Part shown: positions 29,316-37,641 of the stretch, piece by piece
How the letters are laid out: each line of letters starts with the position of its first letter
How positions within the stretch are numbered: position 1 is the first letter of the stretch
Origin: Ruminococcus flavefaciens
GTDB lineage: Bacteria > Bacillota > Clostridia > Oscillospirales > Ruminococcaceae
NCBI GenBank assembly: GCA_023667045.1
Contig: JAMPAU010000003.1
Location: 62,001 to 126,000 of the forward strand
Direction: 5' to 3'
Length of the DNA stretch: 64,000 bases
The notes under the pieces: model-generated
Databases searched by the model: none
Seen by the model: the letters and a program-made list of their open reading frames with translations, nothing else
Told to the model about the DNA's origin: nothing
Made by a program: the position numbers and the translations under genes

Positions 29316-30488
29316 ATGAAAAGAAAATCAAAATCAATTTTAGCGTGTTTTACACTGCTGTGCGTATGTGCAGGACTTACAGGCTGCGGCAAGGAAACTG
29401 TTGACGTTTCAGCCGATACAGACATTACCGTAAGCGGTTTTGACGGTCACGGAACTGCCGTCGTTGCAAAGGGTGACTGGCTCTTAGATACAGAAACAAC
29501 ATACGGCAAGGATATGTCCCTTATGGAGATTGCAACGCTGGAGGAAGACCTCTATAACGCTGTAAAGTACAGTATATCGCCCTCTGAGAATCTCTCCAAC
29601 GGTGATGAGGTTACGCTTACAATAGAGGTTGACAACTCGGCTCTTGAAGACTATGATTTTAAGCTCAAAGGCGGTGAAAAGACAATCACAGTCAGCGGAC
29701 TTGATGAAGTGGAAGAACTTGACCCTTTTAAGAATGTAACAGTAAACTTCAGCGGTATGTCCCCGAACGGTACGGCAAGTTCTGATACATCTTCTTCCAA
29801 ATCCGATATAAGACTTACTTATACTCTTGACAAGACCTCAGGTCTGAAAAACGGCGATGAGGTTACATTAAGCGTTTCCGCACCAGACAGTACAGATATT
29901 GATGAATACTGCGAAAATAACGGAAAAGCCCTCACTGAAATTGAAAAGACATACACTGTTGAGGGACTGGCAAGCTATGCACAGACACTTGAAGATATTC
30001 CGGAAGATATGAAGAGCAAAATGCTTGCACAGGCAGAAGACGCAATCAAAGCAAAATGTATATGGGACGAATACGGCACAACAGGCGTACTGAAAAGCCT
30101 TGAATATCTCGGCGACTACTACCTTACAGGCAAGGAAGGCTTCGACGCAAGCCCATATAACAAGATTTACTGCGTATACAAGGGTACAGTTGAGTTTAAC
30201 GCCCTCAAGAGACACGGAGACGGAAAAACTCTGGAGACAGGCACAGTGCCTTTTTATACATGCTACTACTATGATAATATAGTAATAATGCCTGACGGAA
30301 CTTGCTCGGTTGATTTATCAAACGGACAACTTGCCTCATACAGCTATGAAACAGATTACGGCTATGACAATGGCTGGTTTCCGTGCTTTTATTCACTTCA
30401 TGGCAAAGAAAACGTTGACAGCATATTCAGTGACCGTGTAACACCTCAGATTGAAAAATACAACTATGAAAACACAGTAAAGGAATAA
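29316..30488 (+). CDS. Lipoprotein with repeated beta domains
   Basis: 390 aa. The lipoprotein signal peptide has lipobox LTGC near residues 21-24. Two similar beta domains contain NGDEVTLTIEV and NGDEVTLSVSA after segments starting TDITVSGFDGHGTA and VTVNFSGMSPNGTA. An unrecognised C-terminal alpha/beta region follows. Such duplicated 'xVTVSFSGxxPxGxA' modules occur in Firmicute surface lipoproteins and zinc-ribbon proteins of unknown role. RBS GAAAGAGG. It is likely cotranscribed with 30505-31896 and 31921-32508. Confidence 0.65.
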   Translation: MKRKSKSILACFTLLCVCAGLTGCGKETVDVSADTDITVSGFDGHGTAVVAKGDWLLDTETTYGKDMSLMEIATLEEDLYNAVKYSISPSENLSNGDEVTLTIEVDNSALEDYDFKLKGGEKTITVSGLDEVEELDPFKNVTVNFSGMSPNGTASSDTSSSKSDIRLTYTLDKTSGLKNGDEVTLSVSAPDSTDIDEYCENNGKALTEIEKTYTVEGLASYAQTLEDIPEDMKSKMLAQAEDAIKAKCIWDEYGTTGVLKSLEYLGDYYLTGKEGFDASPYNKIYCVYKGTVEFNALKRHGDGKTLETGTVPFYTCYYYDNIVIMPDGTCSVDLSNGQLASYSYETDYGYDNGWFPCFYSLHGKENVDSIFSDRVTPQIEKYNYENTVKE

Positions 30489-30504
30489 GAAAGGAGGCTA
30501 TACT

Positions 30505-31896
30505 ATGGGATTTGGTGTTGGTTCTTTATTCGGAAAAAATAAAAGCGAAGAAGATACTGAAACTGAACAGAAAAAAGCACCGGAATGTGAATCATATATT
30601 GACGAAAACACCGGTGAAACAGTAGTCATACTCAGAAACGAGACATTAGATTGTCTTACTCCAGAAAAGATTGCGGCACTGGAAAGAATATACGCTTCTG
30701 GCAGTACATCTGCAACAAAAAAAGAAGATGAAGCGTTAGAAATAAAAAATGTTAACTTCTTTAATTACTTTTTCGGAAGAAAAGATGATGATGATTTTAC
30801 CAGTCTTACATCAGAAAATAGTAAATATATCTATTATCAGTCGTTTTCTCCTGTTTTACCCGAAAACATTGACTCTGATGAATTTACAAAGGGAATTTTT
30901 ATAAGATGCGGAATGGACAGAGATGAAGTCGAAAAAATAATGAGCGATCCTTATAAGATAAATCACTGCTTTTTTATGAAACCAAACGGCGAGTTTGAGT
31001 TTTTCATTCCACTCTTTAAGTACGATGAAGACGGTGAATCATACTTATATAAAAGAATTGACTTTGTGCTTACCGAAAACGAAAGAAATATGATTATCGA
31101 AAAAGCAAGACAAGGTTTCATGAAAGTATATGGTGCTGACTTGCTGAAACTTCCGGAACTGATAAAGCAGTGCAGTACCATTGAGCAACTGTATGACAGG
31201 TTTGAGATAGAAAGTGGTAAAGGCACAGAGGGCATAATAGAAGAATACGGCTTTAAAAATATGAGAGCGCATGAATTTGACTCTGATTTTTATAAAAAAT
31301 ACAAGATTGTTCTTGAATGTTTTTTCACTCCAAATTTCGAGGTCAGCATGAAGATACGCAATAAAGCTAATATGAAGAATTTCGGTATTGTTCACTGTTG
31401 GGTATGGTTTAATAATAAAATGAATATGACACTGGCAGTAAAAGACGGCAACGAGAAATGGTTAAAAATCAAACTCGACCACACTTTAGAGGCAGAAATA
31501 AGAGCCGGAATATCAGCTATGTATGAAAAATACAAGGGGTATTCTCTCGCTGAGTATATGCAGAAAAACTGTCCGGAAGTTCTTTCAGAAAAATTAAGCC
31601 CTGATGATATAAAGTATTATTGTTATGAAATAAAAAGACAACAGTTCTTTTATGAAAATATGGGCTCCCTTTTTTTCGAAGAGAAACGTTTTGATGACTG
31701 GGTACAAGCATGGTCTTCTGAAGAAATAGAAACATTCTATCCTATAGGTTATCGTCGTAAGCTTACTCCTCAAATGTTTCACCAGGAGTTTGATTACTAC
31801 AAATCTCCGAATACGGAAACAAGAAATGTGTTTCTTAGTGCATTGAAAGACTATGAACGTCGAAGATTTGAAGAGACAGGCGAGCTACCATTCTGA
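30505..31896 (+). CDS. Hypothetical cytoplasmic protein
   Basis: 463 aa, no signal peptide or membrane helix, not recognised. A Gly-rich N-terminus (MGFGVGSLFGKNK) and an acidic linker precede alpha/beta sequence rich in Phe, Tyr and Trp. RBS AAGGAGG lies 9 bases upstream. It starts 17 bases after the lipoprotein gene and ends 24 bases before the SHOCT protein, so it probably belongs to a three-gene operon. Confidence 0.6.
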   Translation: MGFGVGSLFGKNKSEEDTETEQKKAPECESYIDENTGETVVILRNETLDCLTPEKIAALERIYASGSTSATKKEDEALEIKNVNFFNYFFGRKDDDDFTSLTSENSKYIYYQSFSPVLPENIDSDEFTKGIFIRCGMDRDEVEKIMSDPYKINHCFFMKPNGEFEFFIPLFKYDEDGESYLYKRIDFVLTENERNMIIEKARQGFMKVYGADLLKLPELIKQCSTIEQLYDRFEIESGKGTEGIIEEYGFKNMRAHEFDSDFYKKYKIVLECFFTPNFEVSMKIRNKANMKNFGIVHCWVWFNNKMNMTLAVKDGNEKWLKIKLDHTLEAEIRAGISAMYEKYKGYSLAEYMQKNCPEVLSEKLSPDDIKYYCYEIKRQQFFYENMGSLFFEEKRFDDWVQAWSSEEIETFYPIGYRRKLTPQMFHQEFDYYKSPNTETRNVFLSALKDYERRRFEETGELPF

Positions 31897-31920
31897 AAAA
31901 ATAATAAAGGAGAATAAAAA

Positions 31921-32508
31921 ATGAAATTAACTTATGAAATGCTTCCTGAATCAGCACAGAAAGCATACGACCAGACAAACAAAATCAGAAAGGGGAGTAT
32001 GTTTATAGCAATTATTCTTTCTGTTATCTTTTTGATAGTCGATTTGGTATCCAGTAAAAACCAAGGCTTTATGAATACTTTGTTTTTTTCTTTCCTCGGC
32101 GGTTGCTGTATACATGGTCTGATTCATTCAGCAGTGCTGTTGAAATCACTTTTCACAAAATTCCTCAAATCACTGTTAAAAATCTATTTTCCGCCTCTTA
32201 TGCTTATAAGTGCAATAATGTTATGTGTAGGTTTTACTTTTGCGATGTTTATAGGAGCTCCATGCATGATTGCCGACCTTATTATGTATCTGAAAAAGAA
32301 ACCCCTTGTGTATTCATGTGAACTTGGTTCTTTCCTGAAGCTAAAAGCCGTACAGGAGGAAATACAGGCAATGGAAATGCAGAACATGAGATACTCACAG
32401 GACGATGTACAGACAAAAATCACAAAGCTGAAACAGATGTTTGATGACGGTCTTATAACAGAAAATGAATACAATCAGAAGAAAGCTGAACTGTTAAGCA
32501 ATATCTAA
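31921..32508 (+). CDS. Membrane protein with C-terminal SHOCT domain
   Basis: 195 aa. Hydrophobic helices at about 25-45, 50-70 and 90-120 are followed by the short SHOCT domain (KITKLKQMFDDGLITENEY then NQKKAELL). SHOCT modules are oligomerisation or attachment motifs on membrane and secreted proteins. RBS AAAGGAG. Last gene of the operon that begins with the lipoprotein at 29316. Confidence 0.75.
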   Translation: MKLTYEMLPESAQKAYDQTNKIRKGSMFIAIILSVIFLIVDLVSSKNQGFMNTLFFSFLGGCCIHGLIHSAVLLKSLFTKFLKSLLKIYFPPLMLISAIMLCVGFTFAMFIGAPCMIADLIMYLKKKPLVYSCELGSFLKLKAVQEEIQAMEMQNMRYSQDDVQTKITKLKQMFDDGLITENEYNQKKAELLSNI

Positions 32509-32638
32509 GATAATATAATTTTTATCCGGAGCATTTTATAATTCACCAATATTTATAGAAATATCTGGATAATGAAAGCTAAACCAGTTGTAATTGTTAA
32601 ATAACTACAATAATACGACATCTTCTAACTTCTTTCCT

Positions 32639-32672
32639 ATGCCCCCTCTGTCTTTAACGGCGAAGGGGGCAT
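32639..32672. promoter_or_regulatory. GC-rich inverted repeat in LRR gene leader
   Basis: ATGCCCCCT / AGGGGGCAT arms (9 bp) around 16 bases. It is striking in an AT-rich leader and lies about 40 bases before the chosen start. It is not followed by a T-run, so it is more likely regulatory than a terminator. Confidence 0.45.
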
Positions 32673-32712
32673 GATAGAATTGAAATTATACAGAGAAATA
32701 GAGGAAAAGCAA

Positions 32713-34077
32713 ATGATTGATTTAAAAATAGAAAACGGAGTACTTATAAGCTGTACAACGGACGAAGCAGAGATAACCGTACCAGAGGGAGTTACGGAGA
32801 TAGGTGACAGAGCATTCTATAACAACAGGAAAGTTACAAAAATAACTCTCCCCGATACTGTGACTAAGATAGGAAAAGAAGCGTTTTGTCTTTGTACGGT
32901 TCTTAAAGAAATCAATCTGCCAGACAGTATTACAGCGATAGACAATGAAGCGTTCAGTGCTTGTTATACTCTCGAAGAAATCAGCTTACCGCACGGCATT
33001 TCGGAAATAAAAAGATATACATTCAGTGAGTGCAGACACCTTAAAAGTATTGATATTCCTTATGGTGTAAAGAAGATAGGAAACTATGCGTTTAAACTCT
33101 GTTGGAATTTAAAGAACATTACAATTCCCGATAGTGTAGAGGAACTGGGTGAAGATGTATTCAGTCATTGTTATACTCTTAAAGAAATCAGTCTGCCCGA
33201 CAGTATAAAGGAAATAGGAGAATGTACATTTATCAATTGCAGGTCACTTGTAAAGGTTAAACTGCCGAAAGACTTTAAAGCAGTAATGCCTAATATGTTT
33301 GACGGCTGTACCAGTTTAACTGATTTGAGTTTCCTTGACGGAATGGAAGCAATATCAAACAAGGCATTCAGAGGTTGCACAAGCCTTAAAGAAGTGAGAA
33401 TACCCGACAGCATAAAATGTATCGGTAGTGATGTTTTTGATAGTTGTACAGGATTAACAGATGTGTACATTCCCGACAGTGTAACAGGATTTGACAGCGG
33501 AGTGTTTGACGGCTGTACCAGTCTCCGCAACGTAAGGTTATCGGAAAACACAAAAGAATTAGTCTGTGACGTATTCAGAGGTTGCACCAATCTGAAAGAA
33601 GTCCGTGTGCCTAAATCTTGTAAATGGATAGGCAGAGATGTATTTGACAAAAGCGGAACGGAAAGAGTAATCGTATCGGAAAATATGCAGGAGTTTCTTC
33701 CCCTTGCTCTTGGTGATAAGATAAAAGAACTTGTTATAGAGGGTAGCAAGGGAACAATCGTTCTTTACGAAAGACTGTCGTACTTCCAGAACGACAGAAG
33801 CCGTTCATTCTTTGAAGCAGTAAGAAACAAAAAATATCTTGGTTCTTTTTTCAAGAATAAAGATTATATGGCAAAGGAGAAGATACCAGTTGCTTTATAT
33901 CATATCGGTGAAAGACTTGCCGATAAATATATCAAAAAGGAACTGGAGCAGGTAATAGGCTACTGTGTTCTCCACAACGATACTGATAATCTCCGCAGAC
34001 TTGCTGAAAAGAAATTCATAAAGCAGAACAGGCTTGATGAACTTCTTGAACAGGCGGAATTGATAAGCAAAAAATAA
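32713..34077 (+). CDS. Cytoplasmic BspA-type leucine-rich-repeat protein
   Basis: 454 aa with about a dozen LRR_5 repeats of 23 residues (pattern IPDSVTEIGxxAFxxCxxLKEIxLP). No signal peptide or anchor is present, unlike most BspA proteins. The C-terminal ~110 residues are helical (RLADKYIKKELEQVIGYCVL). The start at 32713 is preferred because GAGGAAAAGC precedes it. An in-frame ATG at 32671 sits inside the hairpin. Role unknown; probably protein binding. Confidence 0.75.
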   Translation: MIDLKIENGVLISCTTDEAEITVPEGVTEIGDRAFYNNRKVTKITLPDTVTKIGKEAFCLCTVLKEINLPDSITAIDNEAFSACYTLEEISLPHGISEIKRYTFSECRHLKSIDIPYGVKKIGNYAFKLCWNLKNITIPDSVEELGEDVFSHCYTLKEISLPDSIKEIGECTFINCRSLVKVKLPKDFKAVMPNMFDGCTSLTDLSFLDGMEAISNKAFRGCTSLKEVRIPDSIKCIGSDVFDSCTGLTDVYIPDSVTGFDSGVFDGCTSLRNVRLSENTKELVCDVFRGCTNLKEVRVPKSCKWIGRDVFDKSGTERVIVSENMQEFLPLALGDKIKELVIEGSKGTIVLYERLSYFQNDRSRSFFEAVRNKKYLGSFFKNKDYMAKEKIPVALYHIGERLADKYIKKELEQVIGYCVLHNDTDNLRRLAEKKFIKQNRLDELLEQAELISKK

Positions 34078-34109
34078 ATTCACCTATTCAGTTTGAGCTG
34101 TAATTGCTT

Positions 34110-34147
34110 TGTATGGCATAGAAAAGCAAGAGTTTCTATGCCATACA
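34110..34147. repeat. Long perfect hairpin
   Basis: GTATGGCATAGAAA and TTTCTATGCCATAC arms with an 8-base loop, nested within ATTGCT...AGCAAT. No T-run follows. It lies 35 bases after the LRR gene stop. The rest of 34148-34320 shows no gene. Confidence 0.7.
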
Positions 34148-34329
34148 GAACACTACAGAGCAATTGTGGACATGATGACTTCACATTAAAGATAATCATA
34201 TATCCTTGCAAGACGAAGTAGATGTTTTTCAAGAAGTCTGGAAACACTGAAAGCTGTTGTTTTGGTTTGGATAAATACAAATTCGTCAGCATAAGAAAAA
34301 TGTTGAACTGCCTTTTTATGTTATTGATT

Positions 34330-34395
34330 TTTTTTAAAATGTTATTATCTGTTACTCTTTTGCGAATAACGTCCTAAATCGTGGCGGTATTAAGA
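34330..34395 (-). pseudogene. BRO-N gene fragment downstream of the Rha-BRO gene
   Basis: Minus-strand CAATCTTAATACCGCC.. TTCGCAAAAGAG matches the stretch of intact BRO genes near 43819 and the remnant at 42252. It is joined directly to the tail of the Rha-BRO gene. Confidence 0.45.
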
Positions 34396-34417
34396 TTGAA
34401 ACTCTGAATTTATTTCA

Positions 34418-35359
34418 TCAGAATTTTTTTATTAACCATTTAATATAAACAGCAAGTAGCTTCATGTTGTCGTTTATAGCTCTTATGATATTTCTGTTCA
34501 GTGATTCAAAGAACGGGATTAATTTCATTACTGTTTCTTTGTCCCTCTCAGACAATGCAGTTTCTACAGCTTCTTTCATCATGATTCTTATTTCATCACG
34601 CTGTTGTGGTGTAAGGCTTGCGTTTCCGTAACCGCCTGTCTTTCTGATTGTAGGGAGTACCTCTTCAAAGACCCAACCTTCAAAACGTTCTGCTCCTTCC
34701 AGTTTGCTTTGTGTAGCAAGGCGGTAAAGATTAGGCTCGTTGATGAAAGTCATCTCGATTTGCTTGGTTGGAGACTGTGGGTGAGGTAGGTGGCGATTCA
34801 CCACCCCCCTTTTTTTACAATGTGCTTTAAGGGCGTTTACTGTATCTTTATAACCTAATGCTTTAGCAACATCACGACCGCAGAACCAAGTTGCACCGTC
34901 GATTTCGATTGTACGGATTTTGCCAAACTCCTCATGCCTAAATGTTTGAATTTTATTATCGAGTTGTTTCACATTGTACGAACTGCAACGTACAACCTTT
35001 ATCTGCTTGGTTTTTTTGATTTGTTCTTCCATTTCATGAAAAGCGTTGATATAAAGTGCAGTAAAGATTACCCCTTTCTTTCCGGTGAGTTTGTTGGCTA
35101 TCATTTCACAGCCTTTTCTTGTGCAGAGATAGCAGGGCAATGTTCTGCCTGTCGGGTCGGTGTAGGTGCTTTTAATGAAGAAATCGCTGGGCTCAATTTT
35201 GGTCTCAGTACTGAACTCAATTTTGAGTTCAGTAAGATATTCGCAGTATACCGCAATATCTCTTAACAGATTTCAGTGTTTCTTTCCGACTGCCTCCGCA
35301 ACCTGTCTGCTGTCAACGACCACCACGCCGTTGAAGTTCATAGCTTTAAGTTCTTTCAT
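34418..35359 (-). pseudogene. Rha - BRO-N antirepressor fusion, interrupted by one TGA
   Basis: Starting at the ATG at 35359 (AAGGAGTAATGTAAA before it), the frame gives an Rha-type N-terminus (MKELKAMNFNGVVVVDSRQV). TGA at 35275-35273 (codon 29) interrupts it; the sister copy at 52571 has AAA there. The frame then stays open to 34418: the rest of Rha (CYLCTRKGCEMIANKLTGKK), a linker, BRO-N (FGKIRTIEIDGATWFCGRDV) and the shared tail (VLPTIRKTGGYGNASLTPQQ). Readthrough or internal initiation at 35140 could still yield the BRO part, 240 aa. Confidence 0.75.
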
Positions 35360-35476
35360 TTTACATTACTCCTTGTTAAAAAATTTTTTGCCAGTTACAA
35401 TTACAATACACAAAAAAAATTTTGCCATGCCTAAAAAAGACTTGACAAAATTGAAATCTTATGATATAATAAAGTA

Positions 35477-35568
35477 GTCATAAGACAAAGTAAGCCTTTT
35501 TTTGTGTATTCAATTGTATCTCCAATTACTATTGTATCACATAAAAGGCTTTTTGTCAAGTCTTTTTT
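35477..35568 (+). ncRNA. Predicted antisense hairpin RNA, class A copy 1
   Basis: Promoter TTGACA 35442-35447, 17 bases, TATAAT 35465-35470. The RNA folds GACAAAGTAAGCCTTTTTTT with ACATAAAAGGCTTTTTGTC and ends in a T-run at about 35568, covering the gene promoter of the Rha-BRO gene. Confidence 0.6.
35531..35559 (-). promoter_or_regulatory. Gene promoter of the Rha-BRO gene
   Basis: Minus-strand TTGACA (35559-35554), 17 bases, TACAAT (35536-35531). The leader is about 165 bases. Both boxes lie in or next to the inverted-repeat arm that also forms the antisense hairpin. Confidence 0.75.
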
Positions 35569-35581
35569 TGGTAACTCGCCG

Positions 35582-35625
35582 TTAGAGTGTTCCACCACTT
35601 TATCGGCACTTTTATTATACTTGAC
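35582..35625. repeat. Remnant of class C leader
   Basis: CGCCGTTAGAGTG..CACTTTATCGGCACTTTTATTATA resembles the hairpin of the class C antisense RNA (GCCGGTAGAGT..ACTTTATCGGCACTTTTATT) at 51383-51418. It is a relic of another module next to class A copy 1. Confidence 0.55.
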
Positions 35626-35643
35626 AATATATTCGATTATATA

Positions 35644-35672
35644 AAAACGGTTCTCCGGAGAGAACCGTTTTA
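35644..35672 (-). terminator. Terminator of the GH13 gene
   Basis: AAACGGTTCTC / GAGAACCGTTT stem, T-rich on both sides, seven bases after the GH13 stop. Confidence 0.85.
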
Positions 35673-35678
35673 TTTTTA

Positions 35679-37559
35679 TCAGTCTATAAATTCAGCAGAA
35701 ACTATAGTATAGCCATAAGGTTTTATTTTCACAGTATTGTTTTCAAACTCGCCGTACATTTTTGCAAAATTCTTGAATCTCGGCATAAGTTCATGAACGT
35801 TCTCCAAAACAATATCGTCGCAACTTCTGTTTACGAAAATAATAGCGTCCGTATCGCCCTGTCTTGTGAAAGCAACAACACGCTCGTCAATAATTTCATT
35901 GTCATTAAGAGTGAAGTATGTTCTTCCGTACTTCATGTTGGGGATAGACTTTCTGATACGGCTGAGTTCAGAAACATATTCAATAAGCTCCTTGTCTTCG
36001 TTGCCCCAAGGATAGCAACGGCGGTTGAACGGGTCTTTATATCCCTGTAAACCAGCCTCATCGCCATAGTAGATACTCGGTACGCCCGGCAGGAAAAACA
36101 TAAGAGCCATAGCAACTTTAAGGAGATTTTTACCGTTTGTGTACTGCTGTTCATTGAGGTATTTTTCAGCCATCCAGTCTTTGCTCTTGTCGTCGCAGTT
36201 TTCACCGCCCAGACGGTTAATAGCACGTTCAATATCGTGTGTTGAGACAAAGTTCATAAGCACGTCGACAGTCGGCTTTGGATAGTTTTCAATTATGGTC
36301 ATGATTGAGTAAATGAAGTTCTTCACACTACCACCCTTGACGTAGCTTATTATAGCCTCACGGAAAGGATAGTTCATTACAGAGTCGAGCTGTTCGCCGA
36401 GCAGATAACGACGTTTTACTCCATAGCTTTCTTTGCTTGAAGCGTCTTCCCATACTTCACCGATAACAATTTTGTCCTCTCCGTAGTCCTTAACGCTTTT
36501 TCTTAAATTAATAAGGAACTGGTCGGGGAGTTCGTCAGCAACGTCCAGTCTCCAGCCGGAAGCACCTTTTGAGAGCCAGTATTTCAGCACGCCTTCTTCA
36601 CCGCAGATAAACTCTGTGTAACTTTCGTTGTTTTCCCATACATTCGGGAGTGTATCAATACCCCACCATGCCTCATATACATTAGGGTAGTTTATAAAGC
36701 TGTACCATTCATAGTAGGGACTTTCTGTGGTATTAAAAGCACCGTTAGGCTCATAGCGGTTGAATTTATTAAAGTAAACGCTGTCCGCACCAGTGTGGGA
36801 GAATACGCCGTCAAGGATAACAGAAATGCCGTATTTTTTAGCTTCTTTGCAGAGTTCCTCGAAATCGTCGTTAGTGCCAAGCAGTGGGTCAGCTTTTAAG
36901 TAGTTGGCAGTGTTGTAACGGTGGTTTTCGTGTGATTCAAAGATAGGGTTAAGATAAATGCAGGTTACGCCCAAGTCTTTGAGGTAGCCGAGTTTTGACT
37001 GTATACCGGCAAAGTCACCGCCGAAATAGTCGTTATTCCATACGTGACCGTTCTGGTCGGGTCTGTAGTAAGGAGTTTCGCCCCATTCACGCATTACACG
37101 GTCTTCTGGCACATTTTCGTGGACTTTACCGCTTTTACAGAATCTGTCTGGAAAAATCTGATACATTACACCGCCTTTAAGAAAATCGGGAGTTTCATAG
37201 TCGTCGGCATAAACTGTAAGCTGGAATAAATCGCCGAAATCTATATTTCCCTCATGGCAGTTTATCTTCTTTATATAGTGACGGATTCCACCGCTTGTAT
37301 ATGAAAAATAGTAGTAATGAACGTCTGTGTAGCGTGCAGTGTAGCTTGTGGTGTAAACACGGTCTTCATCTGTTTCCTCAGCGAGTTCCATGTTAAGAAA
37401 ACGCTCCTTGAAGCCTGTTCTGAAAAGAACGAGAACCGGCGGAAAATCAAGGTTTATATTTTTCGGAAGTCTTATCGAGAAGTCGCAGGTCTCGCCCTGT
37501 TTTATAGCTCCGAAAATAGACTTGTAATTAAGATTCCAAGTATCATAGATAGGTTTCAT
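35679..37559 (-). CDS. GH13 neopullulanase / cyclomaltodextrinase-like alpha-glucosidase
   Basis: 626 aa, no signal peptide, so it acts on imported maltodextrins in the cytoplasm. An N-terminal beta domain (about 110 residues) precedes the GH13 barrel. Conserved regions seen: DGVFSHTG, GWRLDVADELP (nucleophile Asp), IGEVWED (acid/base Glu) and FVSTHDIER (transition-state Asp), plus the early MYQIFPDRF. The start at 37559 follows AGGAGCG. It lies downstream of glgP with a terminator between, and both serve alpha-glucan breakdown. Confidence 0.9.
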   Translation of the reverse strand: MKPIYDTWNLNYKSIFGAIKQGETCDFSIRLPKNINLDFPPVLVLFRTGFKERFLNMELAEETDEDRVYTTSYTARYTDVHYYYFSYTSGGIRHYIKKINCHEGNIDFGDLFQLTVYADDYETPDFLKGGVMYQIFPDRFCKSGKVHENVPEDRVMREWGETPYYRPDQNGHVWNNDYFGGDFAGIQSKLGYLKDLGVTCIYLNPIFESHENHRYNTANYLKADPLLGTNDDFEELCKEAKKYGISVILDGVFSHTGADSVYFNKFNRYEPNGAFNTTESPYYEWYSFINYPNVYEAWWGIDTLPNVWENNESYTEFICGEEGVLKYWLSKGASGWRLDVADELPDQFLINLRKSVKDYGEDKIVIGEVWEDASSKESYGVKRRYLLGEQLDSVMNYPFREAIISYVKGGSVKNFIYSIMTIIENYPKPTVDVLMNFVSTHDIERAINRLGGENCDDKSKDWMAEKYLNEQQYTNGKNLLKVAMALMFFLPGVPSIYYGDEAGLQGYKDPFNRRCYPWGNEDKELIEYVSELSRIRKSIPNMKYGRTYFTLNDNEIIDERVVAFTRQGDTDAIIFVNRSCDDIVLENVHELMPRFKNFAKMYGEFENNTVKIKPYGYTIVSAEFID

Positions 37560-37587
37560 AAAAAAATCGCTCCTGTATATCAAAATA

Positions 37588-37622
37588 AAAGGGGACGGAA
37601 AATTAATTCAGTCCCCTTTTTT
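37588..37622. terminator. Terminator between glgP and the GH13 gene
   Basis: AAAAGGGGAC / GTCCCCTTTTTT stem; it ends the glgP transcript on the minus strand. Confidence 0.85.
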
Positions 37623-37641
37623 AATTCGGGTAATGCCGTGA

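Noticed and set aside
32639..32672. Terminator between the SHOCT gene and the LRR gene
   Set aside because: Strong GC stem but no T-run on either side; kept as a regulatory inverted repeat.
33171..33749. 192-codon frame opposite the LRR gene
   Set aside because: Repetitive Ser/Leu/Val translation is the complement of the LRR repeats.
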